Source: Acidobacteriota bacterium (GTDB taxonomy: Bacteria > Acidobacteriota > Terriglobia > Versatilivoradales > Versatilivoraceae). From it: 64,000 bases of DNA. The stretch lies in contig JAPPDF010000094.1 of assembly GCA_028875575.1 (NCBI GenBank), positions 1-64,000 of the forward strand, read 5' to 3'. Position numbers and translations under genes: made by a program. The notes below the pieces were generated by a model. The model saw only the letters and a program-made list of their open reading frames with translations, ran no database searches and had not been told where the DNA came from. This document shows positions 43,139 through 51,298 of this stretch, one piece after another; the stretch's first letter is position 1, and every line of letters starts with the position of its first letter.

Positions 43139-43854
43139 TTCACCTCACCTATCACCCGGGCTGTTTTAGGCCAACGCGTCGTAGGCGATGAGGGGTTATC
43201 GCTCGAGAGCAACCACTGTCCAGCAGCATTCTTCTTTGCCCGCTTTACGACCAAGCCGTCCCCAGTCCAAACAACATAGACCCCATTGGTCCTTTGACGG
43301 CGCTGGGAGCGATCCACCAGGATCTTGCTACCGGACGGTAAGGTTGGCTCCATCGAGTCTCCGCTCACGCTGATCACGGTGCATAGAGTTGGATCGATGG
43401 CTTCACGATCCAGCCAACTGCGCTGGAAGGACACAAAGCCCACCACTCTTTCATCCAGTTCGGTGGCACCTCCTCCAGCCGCTGCAGCCAATTCCCGCAC
43501 CTCGACCTGTCTAGATGGTGCCGTTAAGTCTGGTTTATGTGTTTCGATGGCTTGGGTAAGAGCTTCAGCCAAGTCTTCGCGGATTCCGGATCTGATCTCG
43601 TCGACTAAGTCTCTCCTTTCCGTCTCTCTCTCTGACTGTTCGCTGGTGACCCGACTACGCGGGGGACCTATGTATAGCTCTAGACCAAGACTAGAGCAGA
43701 TTGCAGACAGGCGGCTAGTCTTGCAGTCACGACCCTCCAAGACATATCTAACCGCGTTTTCCGGCAAGCCGGCCCGAATTGCTGCGCGATAAGGCGTGAT
43801 TTGTCGTCGGTCTAACTCTCGACGAATAGCCTCAATGATTTCCTCTTTGGTCAC
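43117..43854 (-). CDS. S24-family phage repressor (C/LexA-like)
   Basis: A 245-residue repressor. The N-terminal helix-turn-helix is around residues 14-50 (TPYRAAIRAGLPENAVRYVLEG). The C-terminal S24 peptidase half has the serine in SVSGDSMEPTLPSG and the lysine in GLVVKRAKK. A run of alanines and glycines (AAAAGGG, about residue 125) is a plausible self-cleavage site, so induction through RecA is likely. It begins with GTG and is divergent from the early operon across an 81-bp operator region. Confidence 0.9.
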   Translation of the reverse strand: MTKEEIIEAIRRELDRRQITPYRAAIRAGLPENAVRYVLEGRDCKTSRLSAICSSLGLELYIGPPRSRVTSEQSERETERRDLVDEIRSGIREDLAEALTQAIETHKPDLTAPSRQVEVRELAAAAGGGATELDERVVGFVSFQRSWLDREAIDPTLCTVISVSGDSMEPTLPSGSKILVDRSQRRQRTNGVYVVWTGDGLVVKRAKKNAAGQWLLSSDNPSSPTTRWPKTARVIGEVKWVGRRL

Positions 43855-43863
43855 TCGCTTATT

Positions 43864-43938
43864 GTAGCGATATTTCCTCGCTACCGATAGCGATTTTATG
43901 TTGACAATGCGCTATGTGTAGCGGATAATGCCGCTATG
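43864..43938 (+). promoter_or_regulatory. Early promoter with three repressor-type inverted repeats
   Basis: TTGACA (43901-43906), 17 bp, then GATAAT (43924-43929) form a near-consensus promoter. TAGCG/CGCTA half-sites recur through the region as three inverted repeats, TAGCGATATTTCCTCGCTA, TAGCG...CGCTA across the -35 box, and TAGCGGATAATGCCGCTA around the -10 box; a further TAGCGA follows. The expected start point coincides with the ATG at 43936, so the transcript should be leaderless. On the other strand TACAAT lies just before the repressor GTG. Confidence 0.85.
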
Positions 43939-44193
43939 GATAGCGAATCACTGCTCCGATTAGCCAGTATCTATGGCAAGAGCAAAAACCTTCGGCTCAA
44001 TAGCGTGTCCACCTATATGTCCGGGTCAGGAGATGTTCTTGCGCGTCTGAGTCGGGGTCACGACATTACCACTCGGCGGCTAAGACGGTTTGTACAGTGG
44101 TTCTCCGACCACTGGCCCGCTGATCTCCCCTGGCCGGACGACATCCCACGGCCGACACCAACCGCCGCGATAGATCCTCAGGAGGCCGCGTGA
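43936..44193 (+). CDS. Small early phage regulator, probably Cro/Ner-like
   Basis: An 85-residue protein, first of the early operon. The N-terminal part (ESLLRLASIYGKSKNLRLNSVSTYMSGSG) looks like a small helix-turn-helix, and RLSRGHDITTRRLRRFVQWFSDHWPADLPWP resembles short phage proteins of alpha-proteobacterial transposable phages. A Cro/Ner role is inferred from position opposite the repressor. There is no Shine-Dalgarno sequence, and the promoter's start point falls on the ATG. It overlaps the next gene by four bases. Confidence 0.65.
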   Translation: MDSESLLRLASIYGKSKNLRLNSVSTYMSGSGDVLARLSRGHDITTRRLRRFVQWFSDHWPADLPWPDDIPRPTPTAAIDPQEAA

Positions 44194-44438
44194 GGGAGTA
44201 CCAACTACCCCAGCGCCTGGCAATCGCACGGACCAAGCTGGGGCTTACCAGGAGGGAGTTGGGAGTCCGGGCGGGTCTGCAGAACGCGGAGTCCACAATT
44301 TCCCTTTTCGAGACCGCGACTTCCGTCCCTCACCTCTGGGCGCTCTGCCGCCTGGCCGATGTACTGAACACCTCCACTGACTACCTGTTGGGCCGGTCCG
44401 ACTACATGCTGGACCCAGGAAGGGTGAAAAAACGATGA
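44190..44438 (+). CDS. XRE-family helix-turn-helix protein
   Basis: An 82-residue DNA-binding protein. RLAIARTKLGLTRRELGVRAGLQNAESTISLFETATSVP is a standard XRE helix-turn-helix, followed by LADVLNTSTDYLLGRSD, the usual end of such domains. It starts at a GTG that overlaps the previous stop (GTGA) and overlaps the next gene. It probably tunes the lysis-lysogeny switch. Confidence 0.85.
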   Translation: MREYQLPQRLAIARTKLGLTRRELGVRAGLQNAESTISLFETATSVPHLWALCRLADVLNTSTDYLLGRSDYMLDPGRVKKR

Positions 44439-44881
44439 GAACCAAAACGATGGGACAACTGGTGGCTGACCTGCGGAACCGAGCCGAGGAACTGGAGTCC
44501 CGGGCGGGGCACCTGAAACAAACAGCCGATTTTCTTTCCCGCGAGTATGGCCTGGACGCAGAGCCCACTGAACAGACAACCGACCAGGCCCCATCCAACC
44601 CGGAGAAGCCCGGCTCGCCAAAGCTGATCCTGCTGCGCTGCACTGGGTCCAAGGACAGGCCCGACTGCGCAAACATGGTCAAGAGTCCCCGCAGGAGAAA
44701 AGACATCAAGTGCAAGGAGTGCAGGCGGCTCTTGAACAACGCCAGAGCGCGGAAAAACCGGGCCCGGATGAAGAAGTCGGCCGAGGACACGCACAAGACC
44801 GTCTGGCACGGCGAGGAGGGCCTGAGTTCAGGTGCTCCGTCTTCGATTGGTCGGGATCAGCTGGAGCGCTCGGGGGTTTGA
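44435..44881 (+). CDS. Hypothetical early phage protein with a Cys-rich zinc-finger-like segment
   Basis: A 148-residue protein. The N-terminal third is a coiled coil (VADLRNRAEELESRAGHLKQTADFLS). A middle region has four cysteines (LRCTGSKDRPDCAN...IKCKECRRLLNNARARKNRARMK) that could bind zinc, followed by a strongly basic stretch, so nucleic-acid binding is plausible. I recognise no named family. It overlaps the upstream gene by four bases (ATGA) and abuts the next. Confidence 0.6.
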   Translation: MRTKTMGQLVADLRNRAEELESRAGHLKQTADFLSREYGLDAEPTEQTTDQAPSNPEKPGSPKLILLRCTGSKDRPDCANMVKSPRRRKDIKCKECRRLLNNARARKNRARMKKSAEDTHKTVWHGEEGLSSGAPSSIGRDQLERSGV

Positions 44882-45157
44882 ATGCCGATCCGATACGCCA
44901 AGCTCTCAAAATCTGACCGGCTGCAGCGAGTTTATCGCCTGCTAGCCGACGGTGAGGAGCACTCGACCTTAGAGATTTCCATCCGGTGCGGGGTGGTCGC
45001 GGTGAGCGCGATCATCTCCGAGATCCGCATCCAGGGCGCCGAGATCACCTGCCGGCAGACCAGGTCTGCCGAGACGGGTGCGCGCCGCTGGCTCTATCGG
45101 ATGGTGACCCCGGCTCCCGCCGAGATCCATGCCCAACTTTTGAAGGAGGCTGCGTGA
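44882..45157 (+). CDS. Winged-helix-like early phage protein
   Basis: A 91-residue protein with a predicted winged helix: DRLQRVYRLLADGEEHSTLEISIRCGVVAVSAIISEIRIQGAEITCRQT, then a beta-wing and WLYRM. It lies directly before and overlaps the MuA gene (GTGA). Small winged-helix proteins of this sort often precede transposases in Mu-like phages; their role is unknown. Confidence 0.7.
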   Translation: MPIRYAKLSKSDRLQRVYRLLADGEEHSTLEISIRCGVVAVSAIISEIRIQGAEITCRQTRSAETGARRWLYRMVTPAPAEIHAQLLKEAA

Positions 45158-46956
45158 AGGGTCTCACCGATGTGCGAATGACTGCCGTGCCGCCCAATCC
45201 TGACGCAGCCGGCCAGGCCGAAGTAGATCGTGGACCCGCCTTCGCCTATGACTCGGAGGCGCTTTGGGAATGGGCCAAGTCGCGCACCGGGAAACTGAGG
45301 GAGGAGGGGGAATACCGAGCTGGGGTGCTGCGCCAAGTGGTGGCCTTGACGGCACACGGTGAGACCTTGCAGGCGGCCTGTCAGTCGGTGTCCCGGGCCG
45401 AGCAGGTGAGCCTCGGGACGCTCAAGCGCTGGTACTACCAGGCGCGAAACTATCAGAGTCAGGACTGGGCTGCGGCGCTGATCCCGGGATATGTGGGCCG
45501 GGTGGTGCGCCAGGAGATTCCCTCGCCGGCCTGGGACTGGTTCACCTCGTACTATCTCACCCGAGCCAAGCCTACCTTGACCGAGGCCTACCGCCGCACG
45601 GCAGAGACGGCTGTCGCCCGGGGATGGGGAGAGATTCCCTCCCGGCGGACCTTCGCTAACCGCCTGAAAACCGACGTCACCTACACCAGGCAGGTTTTCC
45701 TGCGCGAGGGAGGCGAGGCCCTGGCCAGACTCTATCCGTCCCAGCGAAGGGACAAGCGCAGCTTCAGAGCGGGGGACGCAGTCTCTGGCGACGGCCTCAA
45801 GTTCGACAGGCTCTGGGTCATCTGGCCGGACGGCGAGGCTATCAACACGGCGACCGGCTGGTTCTGGGCAGACATCCGGACCGGCTACATCGCCGCGTGG
45901 CGGCTGGCGAAGACCGAGACCACCGACCTGTTCCGCCTGGCGACCTACGATCTGACGGGCCTGTTCAAGCCGCAGCTGGCCTGGGTTGACAACACCATGG
46001 TCGCGGCCAGCAAGGCCATGACCGCGGGGGCTGCCAACCGACGCCGAGGGCGAGACAAGGCGGACGATCCGGTCGGCCTGCTCCCCCAACTCGGCATCGA
46101 GGTCCGCTTCACCAACCCGGACAAAGAGATGGGATCCCCGGGAGCCAAGCCCATCGAGCGCAGCTTCGGCATCGGCGGGATCCACGACAAGGTAGCCACC
46201 CATCCTCGCTTTCTCAAGCGCGGCTACAGCCGGGCGACGGCCATCCCCTATGAGGAATTCGCCGAGGTGGTTCGGGGAGAAGTGACACGTTTCAATCAAC
46301 AGCCCAAGCGCCGGACCGCCGCTTGCCGCGGGGTGCTGTCTTACGAGCAGGCCTTTCGGGAGCTCTTTGCCAAGGCCATTCCAACCAAGCTCACCGAGTC
46401 CCAGCGGGCGCTGCTTCTACTGATGCCGGAGGCGGTAAGGGCCCATAGCAAAAGCGGAGAGATCCGCCTCAAGGCCGGCCAGGGTCCGACGGGGCAGCGC
46501 CGGTACTGGACCGAAGCTCTGACGGAATTCAAGGGGAGGCAGCTGACGGCCTACTACGACCCGGCGGATCTCACCCGGCCGATCTCAGTCTACACGCCGC
46601 AGGGCCGCTATGTCGCCCAGGCCGAACTGCTGGCCGACACGGGCTTCGGCGACACGGCCGCGGCCCGTGAGTGGATGAAGAACAAGGGCCGGATGATCAA
46701 GGCGCAGAAGAAAGCCGCCAATGCCGAGCGGCGGATGAGGGACCTGGAAGTGGCAGCCGCCTACCCCGAGGCCGAGCCGGGCCCGCTTCCCGCTCCCGGT
46801 TTAGTTGCTGGAAATTTTGGGCAAAAGCGGCAGGTCGACGAGAAGCGCCGGGTGGTCGGTGGGGACTCTCCAACGGAGGACGACGTGGGGCTGAGCCCGG
46901 TCGATCGGTTTGTCCTTGAGAACCTGGAAGACTGGAAGAAAGAGAAATTCGGATAA
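45154..46956 (+). CDS. MuA-like DDE transposase
   Basis: A 600-residue transposase that cuts and joins phage ends. The DDE triad is D213 (AVSGDGLKF), D279 (AWVDNTMV) and E335 (KPIERSFG); spacings of 66 and 56 match MuA (67 and 56). An N-terminal end-binding region spans about 30-200. A basic linker and C-terminal tail follow, ending near VDRFVLENLEDWKKEKFG, a likely contact for the MuB ATPase. It starts at GTG with GAAGGAGG ahead. Only ten bases separate it from MuB. Confidence 0.95.
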   Translation: MKGLTDVRMTAVPPNPDAAGQAEVDRGPAFAYDSEALWEWAKSRTGKLREEGEYRAGVLRQVVALTAHGETLQAACQSVSRAEQVSLGTLKRWYYQARNYQSQDWAAALIPGYVGRVVRQEIPSPAWDWFTSYYLTRAKPTLTEAYRRTAETAVARGWGEIPSRRTFANRLKTDVTYTRQVFLREGGEALARLYPSQRRDKRSFRAGDAVSGDGLKFDRLWVIWPDGEAINTATGWFWADIRTGYIAAWRLAKTETTDLFRLATYDLTGLFKPQLAWVDNTMVAASKAMTAGAANRRRGRDKADDPVGLLPQLGIEVRFTNPDKEMGSPGAKPIERSFGIGGIHDKVATHPRFLKRGYSRATAIPYEEFAEVVRGEVTRFNQQPKRRTAACRGVLSYEQAFRELFAKAIPTKLTESQRALLLLMPEAVRAHSKSGEIRLKAGQGPTGQRRYWTEALTEFKGRQLTAYYDPADLTRPISVYTPQGRYVAQAELLADTGFGDTAAAREWMKNKGRMIKAQKKAANAERRMRDLEVAAAYPEAEPGPLPAPGLVAGNFGQKRQVDEKRRVVGGDSPTEDDVGLSPVDRFVLENLEDWKKEKFG

Positions 46957-46966
46957 GGAGGATTGA

Positions 46967-47881
46967 ATGGCGGAATCGCTGGTCGTGCGGCGGGTGAAGG
47001 AGCAGATCGAGAAGGCCAGGCTCTCCCAGACGCGGGCAGCTGCTGAAATTGGCATTTCCGGTTCGGCTTTGTCCCAGTGGATTGCCGGCAAATATAAGGG
47101 CGACGCCACGGCCCTGACGGCCAAGGCTCAGCGATGGCTGGACTCCACGGCGAAGCGCTCGGAACTCGTGACCCGAATGCCGGATCCCCCTGAGTGGGTG
47201 GAAACGCCCACGGCAAAGCGAATCCTGGGCGGCCTGGGCTACGCGCAAATGGCTGCCGACCTTGCCATTGTCTACGGCGGAGCTGGGCTGGGGAAAAGCA
47301 TATCGGCCACACACTATGCCGGCTCGAGCCCGAACGTCTGGGTTGCAGTGATGACGGCTGGCGGAAGAAGCATGGCTGGCTGCCTGGAACGGGTAGCGAT
47401 GGCCTGCGGGGTGCGCTCGGTCAACGTCCGGCCCTGGAGGCTTGAGTCTGAGATTGTTGACCGCACCTCAGGCACTCACGGCCTGCTGGTTGTGGATGAG
47501 GCCCAGCACCTGGACACCCGAGCTCTGGAGGCGTTACGGGGCCTGCACGACCAAGCCGGCATCGGTCTGGCCCTGATGGGAAATGAACTGCTCTATTCGC
47601 GCCTCACGGGGGGCAGGCGGGCAGCCGAGTTCGCCCAACTGTTCTCCAGAGTCGGCAAACGGGTCCGGCTGACCCGTCCCGCCCAGGCCGACGTGGATGC
47701 CATCTTGAGAGCGTGGTCCATCAGCGGAGCCGCAGAGCGCGCCCAGGCTCTTGAAATTGCCCGCCAGCCGGGAGGGCTTAGGGGACTGACCAAGGCCCTG
47801 CGACTGGCGGCCATGATGGCGGCAGGGCAGGCAGTGGCCGAGACTCACCTGAAATCCGCTTGGCGAGAGCTGGCGGCTTAG
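46967..47881 (+). CDS. MuB-like AAA+ target-selection ATPase
   Basis: A 304-residue ATPase that delivers target DNA to the MuA transpososome. An N-terminal helix-turn-helix (RLSQTRAAAEIGISGSALSQWIAG) precedes the AAA+ core with Walker A GGAGLGKS (104-111) and Walker B GLLVVDEAQH, then sensor GLALMGNELL. It has the same design as Mu B. AAGGAGG precedes the ATG. It completes the transposition pair. Confidence 0.94.
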   Translation: MAESLVVRRVKEQIEKARLSQTRAAAEIGISGSALSQWIAGKYKGDATALTAKAQRWLDSTAKRSELVTRMPDPPEWVETPTAKRILGGLGYAQMAADLAIVYGGAGLGKSISATHYAGSSPNVWVAVMTAGGRSMAGCLERVAMACGVRSVNVRPWRLESEIVDRTSGTHGLLVVDEAQHLDTRALEALRGLHDQAGIGLALMGNELLYSRLTGGRRAAEFAQLFSRVGKRVRLTRPAQADVDAILRAWSISGAAERAQALEIARQPGGLRGLTKALRLAAMMAAGQAVAETHLKSAWRELAA

Positions 47882-47904
47882 TAGACGTAAGGAGGGAAGT
47901 GGAA

Positions 47905-48447
47905 ATGGAGTTAGAAGCAACAATGACCAAGGCGACCACCCTGGAGGGCATTGCCGAGCTTTGCAAGACCTACACGGCCGCCAGGGAGCGCTTGGCGGAT
48001 ACCACCGAGGACATCCGCGCCGACCAGCGCCGGGCCCTGCGCCGTCGCCTGCGCCACCTCAAGGCCCGGGTGGCGGAGGTCTCGGTGGCGCGGGACCGCC
48101 TGCGGGAAGCCGTTGAGGACAACCCGAAGCTGTTCGAGCGACCTCGCACCAGGGCGCTTGAGGGCGTCAAGGTAGGCTACAGGAAACAGCCGGGGCGGAT
48201 CGAGTGCGACGAGGAGCACGCGATCGCCCGCATCCGCAAGCTCCACCCCGACCGCGAGGCGGACTTGGTCCGGGTTCGGGAATCGCTGGTCCGCTCCGCG
48301 CTCAAGAACCTGGACGCCAAGACGTTGGCCTCAATCGGTGTCACCGTGGTCGAGGTGGACGACCAGATTGTCATCGCCGCGGCCAACGACGACCTCGACA
48401 AGCTGGTCGATGCACTGCTGAGCGATGAGGAGGTGGCGAAGCAGTGA
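47905..48447 (+). CDS. Gam-like host-nuclease inhibitor candidate
   Basis: A 180-residue protein in the position of Mu gam. A long helical region (RADQRRALRRRLRHLKARVAEVSVARDRLREAVED) is followed by FERPRTRALEGVKVGYRKQPG and a C-terminal alpha/beta part. Mu Gam has the same helices-then-strands layout and shields DNA ends from host nucleases, but similarity is only approximate, so another family is possible. Start chosen at the ATG after GGAGG. Confidence 0.6.
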   Translation: MELEATMTKATTLEGIAELCKTYTAARERLADTTEDIRADQRRALRRRLRHLKARVAEVSVARDRLREAVEDNPKLFERPRTRALEGVKVGYRKQPGRIECDEEHAIARIRKLHPDREADLVRVRESLVRSALKNLDAKTLASIGVTVVEVDDQIVIAAANDDLDKLVDALLSDEEVAKQ

Positions 48448-48722
48448 GACGAGTCAAGAGGAAGAAGAAACGAAAAGAGGCTGCCGACCTGTTGCAAGGC
48501 CTTGCCCGGATCATCGATGCCCGCTTGAACGGAGACTCCAAGGTCGAAAACCGGGAGTGGGGATTCGCGCTGCTGGTCTTCCCGTTCGGCGACGCTGCCG
48601 AACCGCGCGTGATGGATTACGTGTCGAATGCCGACCGGCTCAATATGAGGGTGCTCTTCAAAGAGCAGCTTGCCCGGCTGGAAGCGAGGATTCAGGACAA
48701 CGAGCCGTCGGACATTATGTAG
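48444..48722 (+). CDS. Conserved hypothetical phage protein
   Basis: A 92-residue protein with a very basic start (MRRVKRKKKRKEAADLL) and the core NREWGFALLVFPFGDAAEPRVMDYVSNADRLNMRVLFKEQLARLEAR. I recall this core from other transposable or tailed phages of proteobacteria, always unnamed. It overlaps the preceding gene by four bases (GTGA). Confidence 0.7.
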   Translation: MRRVKRKKKRKEAADLLQGLARIIDARLNGDSKVENREWGFALLVFPFGDAAEPRVMDYVSNADRLNMRVLFKEQLARLEARIQDNEPSDIM

Positions 48723-48737
48723 AGGCGTGAGAAGTAC

Positions 48738-49283
48738 ATGGGTAAGAGGAAGACATCCGTACGGGCGTACAAACGCCGGGCCGCGCTGGCGAAGATCCAC
48801 ATCGCCAAGAAGCAGTTGGGGATGGAGGACGAGACCTACCGGGCCATGCTGCAGGAAGTGGTCGGTGTCGATTCCGCGGCCGACCTGGACATGCGCGACC
48901 TCGGCAAGGTCCTAAATCACTTGGCCGACCGGGGTGCGAAGTTCCGCGGCCGCGGCCGCCGATCGACGATCTCCTCGGTACCCCGGGAAAAGCGCCGCCT
49001 GCTGTGGAAGATCTACCAACTTCTGGGTGACCGGCCGGTGAAGTACGCGGTGTCCATTCTGCGGAACCAAGGCGGCCCGGATGCCCTGGAATGGGCTACT
49101 CCCACCCAGCTCCACAAGGTGGTGGCGGCCCTCGAATATGACCGGATGCGCAAGGCGAAGCGGGCGGCCAACGAGCGCGGCGCAGTGGATCCGGATCTGC
49201 TGATCGACGGCGTTTTGACTCTCCTTCTCGGTGTAGCCGCTTTTGCCGCCTGGTCTCTCATTCTGCTGGCCCTGGAGGCGTGA
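48738..49283 (+). CDS. Gp16-like (DUF1018) early phage regulator
   Basis: A 181-residue protein of the Mu gp16 group. KIHIAKKQLGMEDETYRAMLQEVVGVDSAADLDMRDLGKVLNHL is the DUF1018 core; a second helical domain (LLWKIYQLLGDRP...) follows. The C-terminal segment GVLTLLLGVAAFAAWSLILLALEA is a transmembrane helix, which the Mu protein lacks. It sits directly before mor, as in Mu. Confidence 0.85.
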   Translation: MGKRKTSVRAYKRRAALAKIHIAKKQLGMEDETYRAMLQEVVGVDSAADLDMRDLGKVLNHLADRGAKFRGRGRRSTISSVPREKRRLLWKIYQLLGDRPVKYAVSILRNQGGPDALEWATPTQLHKVVAALEYDRMRKAKRAANERGAVDPDLLIDGVLTLLLGVAAFAAWSLILLALEA

Positions 49284-49284
49284 A

Positions 49285-49608
49285 GTGAACGACCTGAGGG
49301 AGATCGAAGACCTGATCGGAAGGGACGCCACCCAATGCCTGGTCCGGGATTTTGGGGGCAGAACCATCGGGATCCCCAAGCGCGCCACCGGCACACGCAT
49401 GGCCCAGTCCGTAGGAGACGCCGCAGCCGGCAAGCTCTCCGAGCACTTTGGGGGCGAAAGGGTCTACATAGCCAAGACTCCGGACCGTCCCGGCCGTAAT
49501 CGCGAAATCCGCAGGCTCAGGTTCGAGGAGGGCTACTCGATCAAGGACCTGTCTCCGCTCTTCAACCTCACCGAACGTCAGATCTGGAACGTCCTAAGCA
49601 GTCGTTAG
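49285..49608 (+). CDS. Mor-family middle/late transcription activator
   Basis: A 107-residue DNA-binding activator. A dimerisation part (CLVRDFGGRTIGIPKRATG) is followed by the helix-turn-helix RNREIRRLRFEEGYSIKDLSPLFNLTERQIWNVLSSR, as in Mor and C of Mu. It should switch on the genes downstream. A palindrome at 49709-49722, ahead of the next gene, is a candidate target. GGAGG precedes the GTG start. Confidence 0.88.
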   Translation: MNDLREIEDLIGRDATQCLVRDFGGRTIGIPKRATGTRMAQSVGDAAAGKLSEHFGGERVYIAKTPDRPGRNREIRRLRFEEGYSIKDLSPLFNLTERQIWNVLSSR

Positions 49609-49708
49609 TTCCCGGCTCCCAATTGATTTTGTGGTAACCTCCCAACGAAGTTGTTTGCTCTGGTTGGTGCCTCGTCGAGATATCTCAGTAAAGGCTGTAT
49701 TCTGAAAT

Positions 49709-49722
49709 AGATACGTGTATCT
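49709..49722 (+). promoter_or_regulatory. Palindrome between mor and the DUF4145 gene
   Basis: AGATAC-GT-GTATCT is a perfect 6-bp inverted repeat in the 141-bp gap after mor. Its place suits a Mor-type activator or another regulator, but a -10 box cannot be assigned with confidence. Confidence 0.4.
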
Positions 49723-49749
49723 TCGTCTTCAACACAAGGGTTAAAGCTT

Positions 49750-50421
49750 ATGAAATGTCCCTACTGTTCCGTTGCTTTCCACGACGACTGGTTTGACTGG
49801 TATTACTACGACGATGATGGCGACGAGTCTAAAGAAGTTTGCGACGGATCAGGGGTGTGCTGGCGCGTTTTCTGCGCGCAATGTCCAGAGTGTCTCAATT
49901 TGATTTTTAGATTACACAAAATGTCTCGAATCAATCGAAGCAATAGGAGAACAGAGAAAATAATCGTCTATCCGAAACACAATTCCCGCCCGGTTCCTCC
50001 AGAAGTCGACGAAAAATTCGCTCAGGATTTCCGAGAAGCATGCCTTGTCATTGCAGTTAGCGAGAAAGCGAGTGCAGCTCTCAGCCGCCGGTGCCTTCAA
50101 AACTTGTTGCGGGAAAAGTCAAGGGTAAAGGCAAGCCATCTCGTACAGGAGATCCAGGATGTGATCGCCTCCAATCAGTTGCCAAATCGAATTAATGAGT
50201 CACTTGACGCAGTCAGACAAGTCGGAAATTTTGCAACTCATCCTGTCAAGAGCAAAAACACAGGAGAAGTGATTGATGTCGAGCCTGCGGAGGCGGAGTG
50301 GTTGCTTGACACATTGGAGCAGCTATTTGAGTTCTACTTCGTTGAGCCAGCTAGACTAAAGAAGCAAAAGGCAGCCTTAAATAAGAAGTTGAAGGACGCA
50401 GGAAAGCCGTTGTTGAAATAG
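49750..50421 (+). CDS. DUF4145-domain protein, AT-richer cargo gene
   Basis: A 223-residue protein. An N-terminal zinc-binding-like part (MKCPYCSVAFHDDWFD ... FCAQCPECLNLIFRLHK) precedes a helical DUF4145 domain (EKASAALSRRCLQNLLREK...VRQVGNFATHP). DUF4145 proteins are often found beside restriction or abortive-infection genes; function is unknown. Its lower GC content and isolation between mor and the lysis genes suggest it is a moron: a gene carried by the phage for the host's or phage's benefit. Confidence 0.8.
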   Translation: MKCPYCSVAFHDDWFDWYYYDDDGDESKEVCDGSGVCWRVFCAQCPECLNLIFRLHKMSRINRSNRRTEKIIVYPKHNSRPVPPEVDEKFAQDFREACLVIAVSEKASAALSRRCLQNLLREKSRVKASHLVQEIQDVIASNQLPNRINESLDAVRQVGNFATHPVKSKNTGEVIDVEPAEAEWLLDTLEQLFEFYFVEPARLKKQKAALNKKLKDAGKPLLK

Positions 50422-50611
50422 ATTGTATGAACATCTCCGCCACTGCTTCCGTAGTGGCATCTCACCCTCCCACCCAGCTTCGAGTTCGGCAGACTTGGAG
50501 TCGATGAACCGCTGATCACAAACTAACCTGAAATCTTCATCTTTTTTCCCCGCCCGATCCTCCCCCACAATTCCCTAGTTACCTGGATTCGTGGCCTACG
50601 GAGGAGGCGGC
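50422..50611. other. Gap between cargo gene and lysis cluster
   Basis: About 190 bp with no supported gene. The right end holds GGAGGAGG for the next gene. A promoter for the lysis/late genes should lie here, but none is convincing. Confidence 0.4.
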
Positions 50612-50953
50612 ATGCGACATTTTTCGTTGATCTGGTGGATGGTTGGCGTCCTGGCGGTTTCGCTGGTGCTTGTGGAGATCGGCAGCAACCTGCTGGAGGA
50701 AGCCTCGGCGCTTGAAGCGCCCTCGGTCTGGGGCTTGACCCTTCACGGTCAGGGCGAGTGGCTGTTCGACGTTTCGATGGCCCTGCTGGTCTTTGCGCTA
50801 CTCGATGTGGTCCTGTTTCCCAAGATTAACATCGTGGAAGTCATCCTGGGCGCTGGAGAATGGTCCAAGACGGGTGAAGACATGATCCGGGCCGCCGTGA
50901 TCCTGTCCTACTTCGGCATCCTGGCGGCCGTCATTCTCTCGGTCGGGACTTAA
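50612..50953 (+). CDS. Small membrane protein, holin-like position
   Basis: A 113-residue protein with three likely transmembrane helices (about 5-25, 50-70 and 85-110). No family is recognised. It is first in a run of small membrane genes around a lytic transglycosylase, so holin or accessory lysis roles are possible. A strong GGAGGAGG before the ATG decides the start over an in-frame GTG seven codons upstream. Confidence 0.6.
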   Translation: MRHFSLIWWMVGVLAVSLVLVEIGSNLLEEASALEAPSVWGLTLHGQGEWLFDVSMALLVFALLDVVLFPKINIVEVILGAGEWSKTGEDMIRAAVILSYFGILAAVILSVGT

Positions 50954-50956
50954 GCT

Positions 50957-51298
50957 GTGGCCAAGCCTACTGTGAAGCACATCCTTGAACGGTTCGTGAT
51001 CCACGTCTTTAGTTCGACGGGTTTCCTGGTTTTGGCTATCTGGCTGTTCTGGGGCTTGGAGCGCTTCTCCTGGTGGGAACCCTTGAGCGGCTGGTGGCAG
51101 TTGGCCTTGCCGGCCACGCTTTGCTTCATGTTGGCTGCCAGCCGGGAAATCTGGGATGTTTCCCGAGGGGGATGGGTTGGGAAGTCGGTAATTGACTGGA
51201 TCAGTTGGGCTGTTGGTCTCGGGTTAAGTTGCTACGGCCTCTATCGGCTGACGCCGCGGCTTACTGAGATCCTGTTACAAGTTGAGGGACTGACATGA
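50957..51298 (+). CDS. Small membrane protein, holin-like position
   Basis: A 113-residue protein with three hydrophobic helices (about 12-32, 42-60 and 78-98) rich in tryptophan. It starts at GTG, three bases after the preceding stop, and overlaps the lytic transglycosylase by four bases (ATGA). Its size and topology resemble class I holins, but it is not a known family. Confidence 0.6.
   Translation: MAKPTVKHILERFVIHVFSSTGFLVLAIWLFWGLERFSWWEPLSGWWQLALPATLCFMLAASREIWDVSRGGWVGKSVIDWISWAVGLGLSCYGLYRLTPRLTEILLQVEGLT

Noticed and set aside
49891..49902. TGTCTCAATTTG, which resembles an inverted copy of the prophage end repeat
   Set aside because: It lies within the DUF4145 coding sequence, matches only ten bases of one site and has no neighbouring copies, so chance is the simpler reading.
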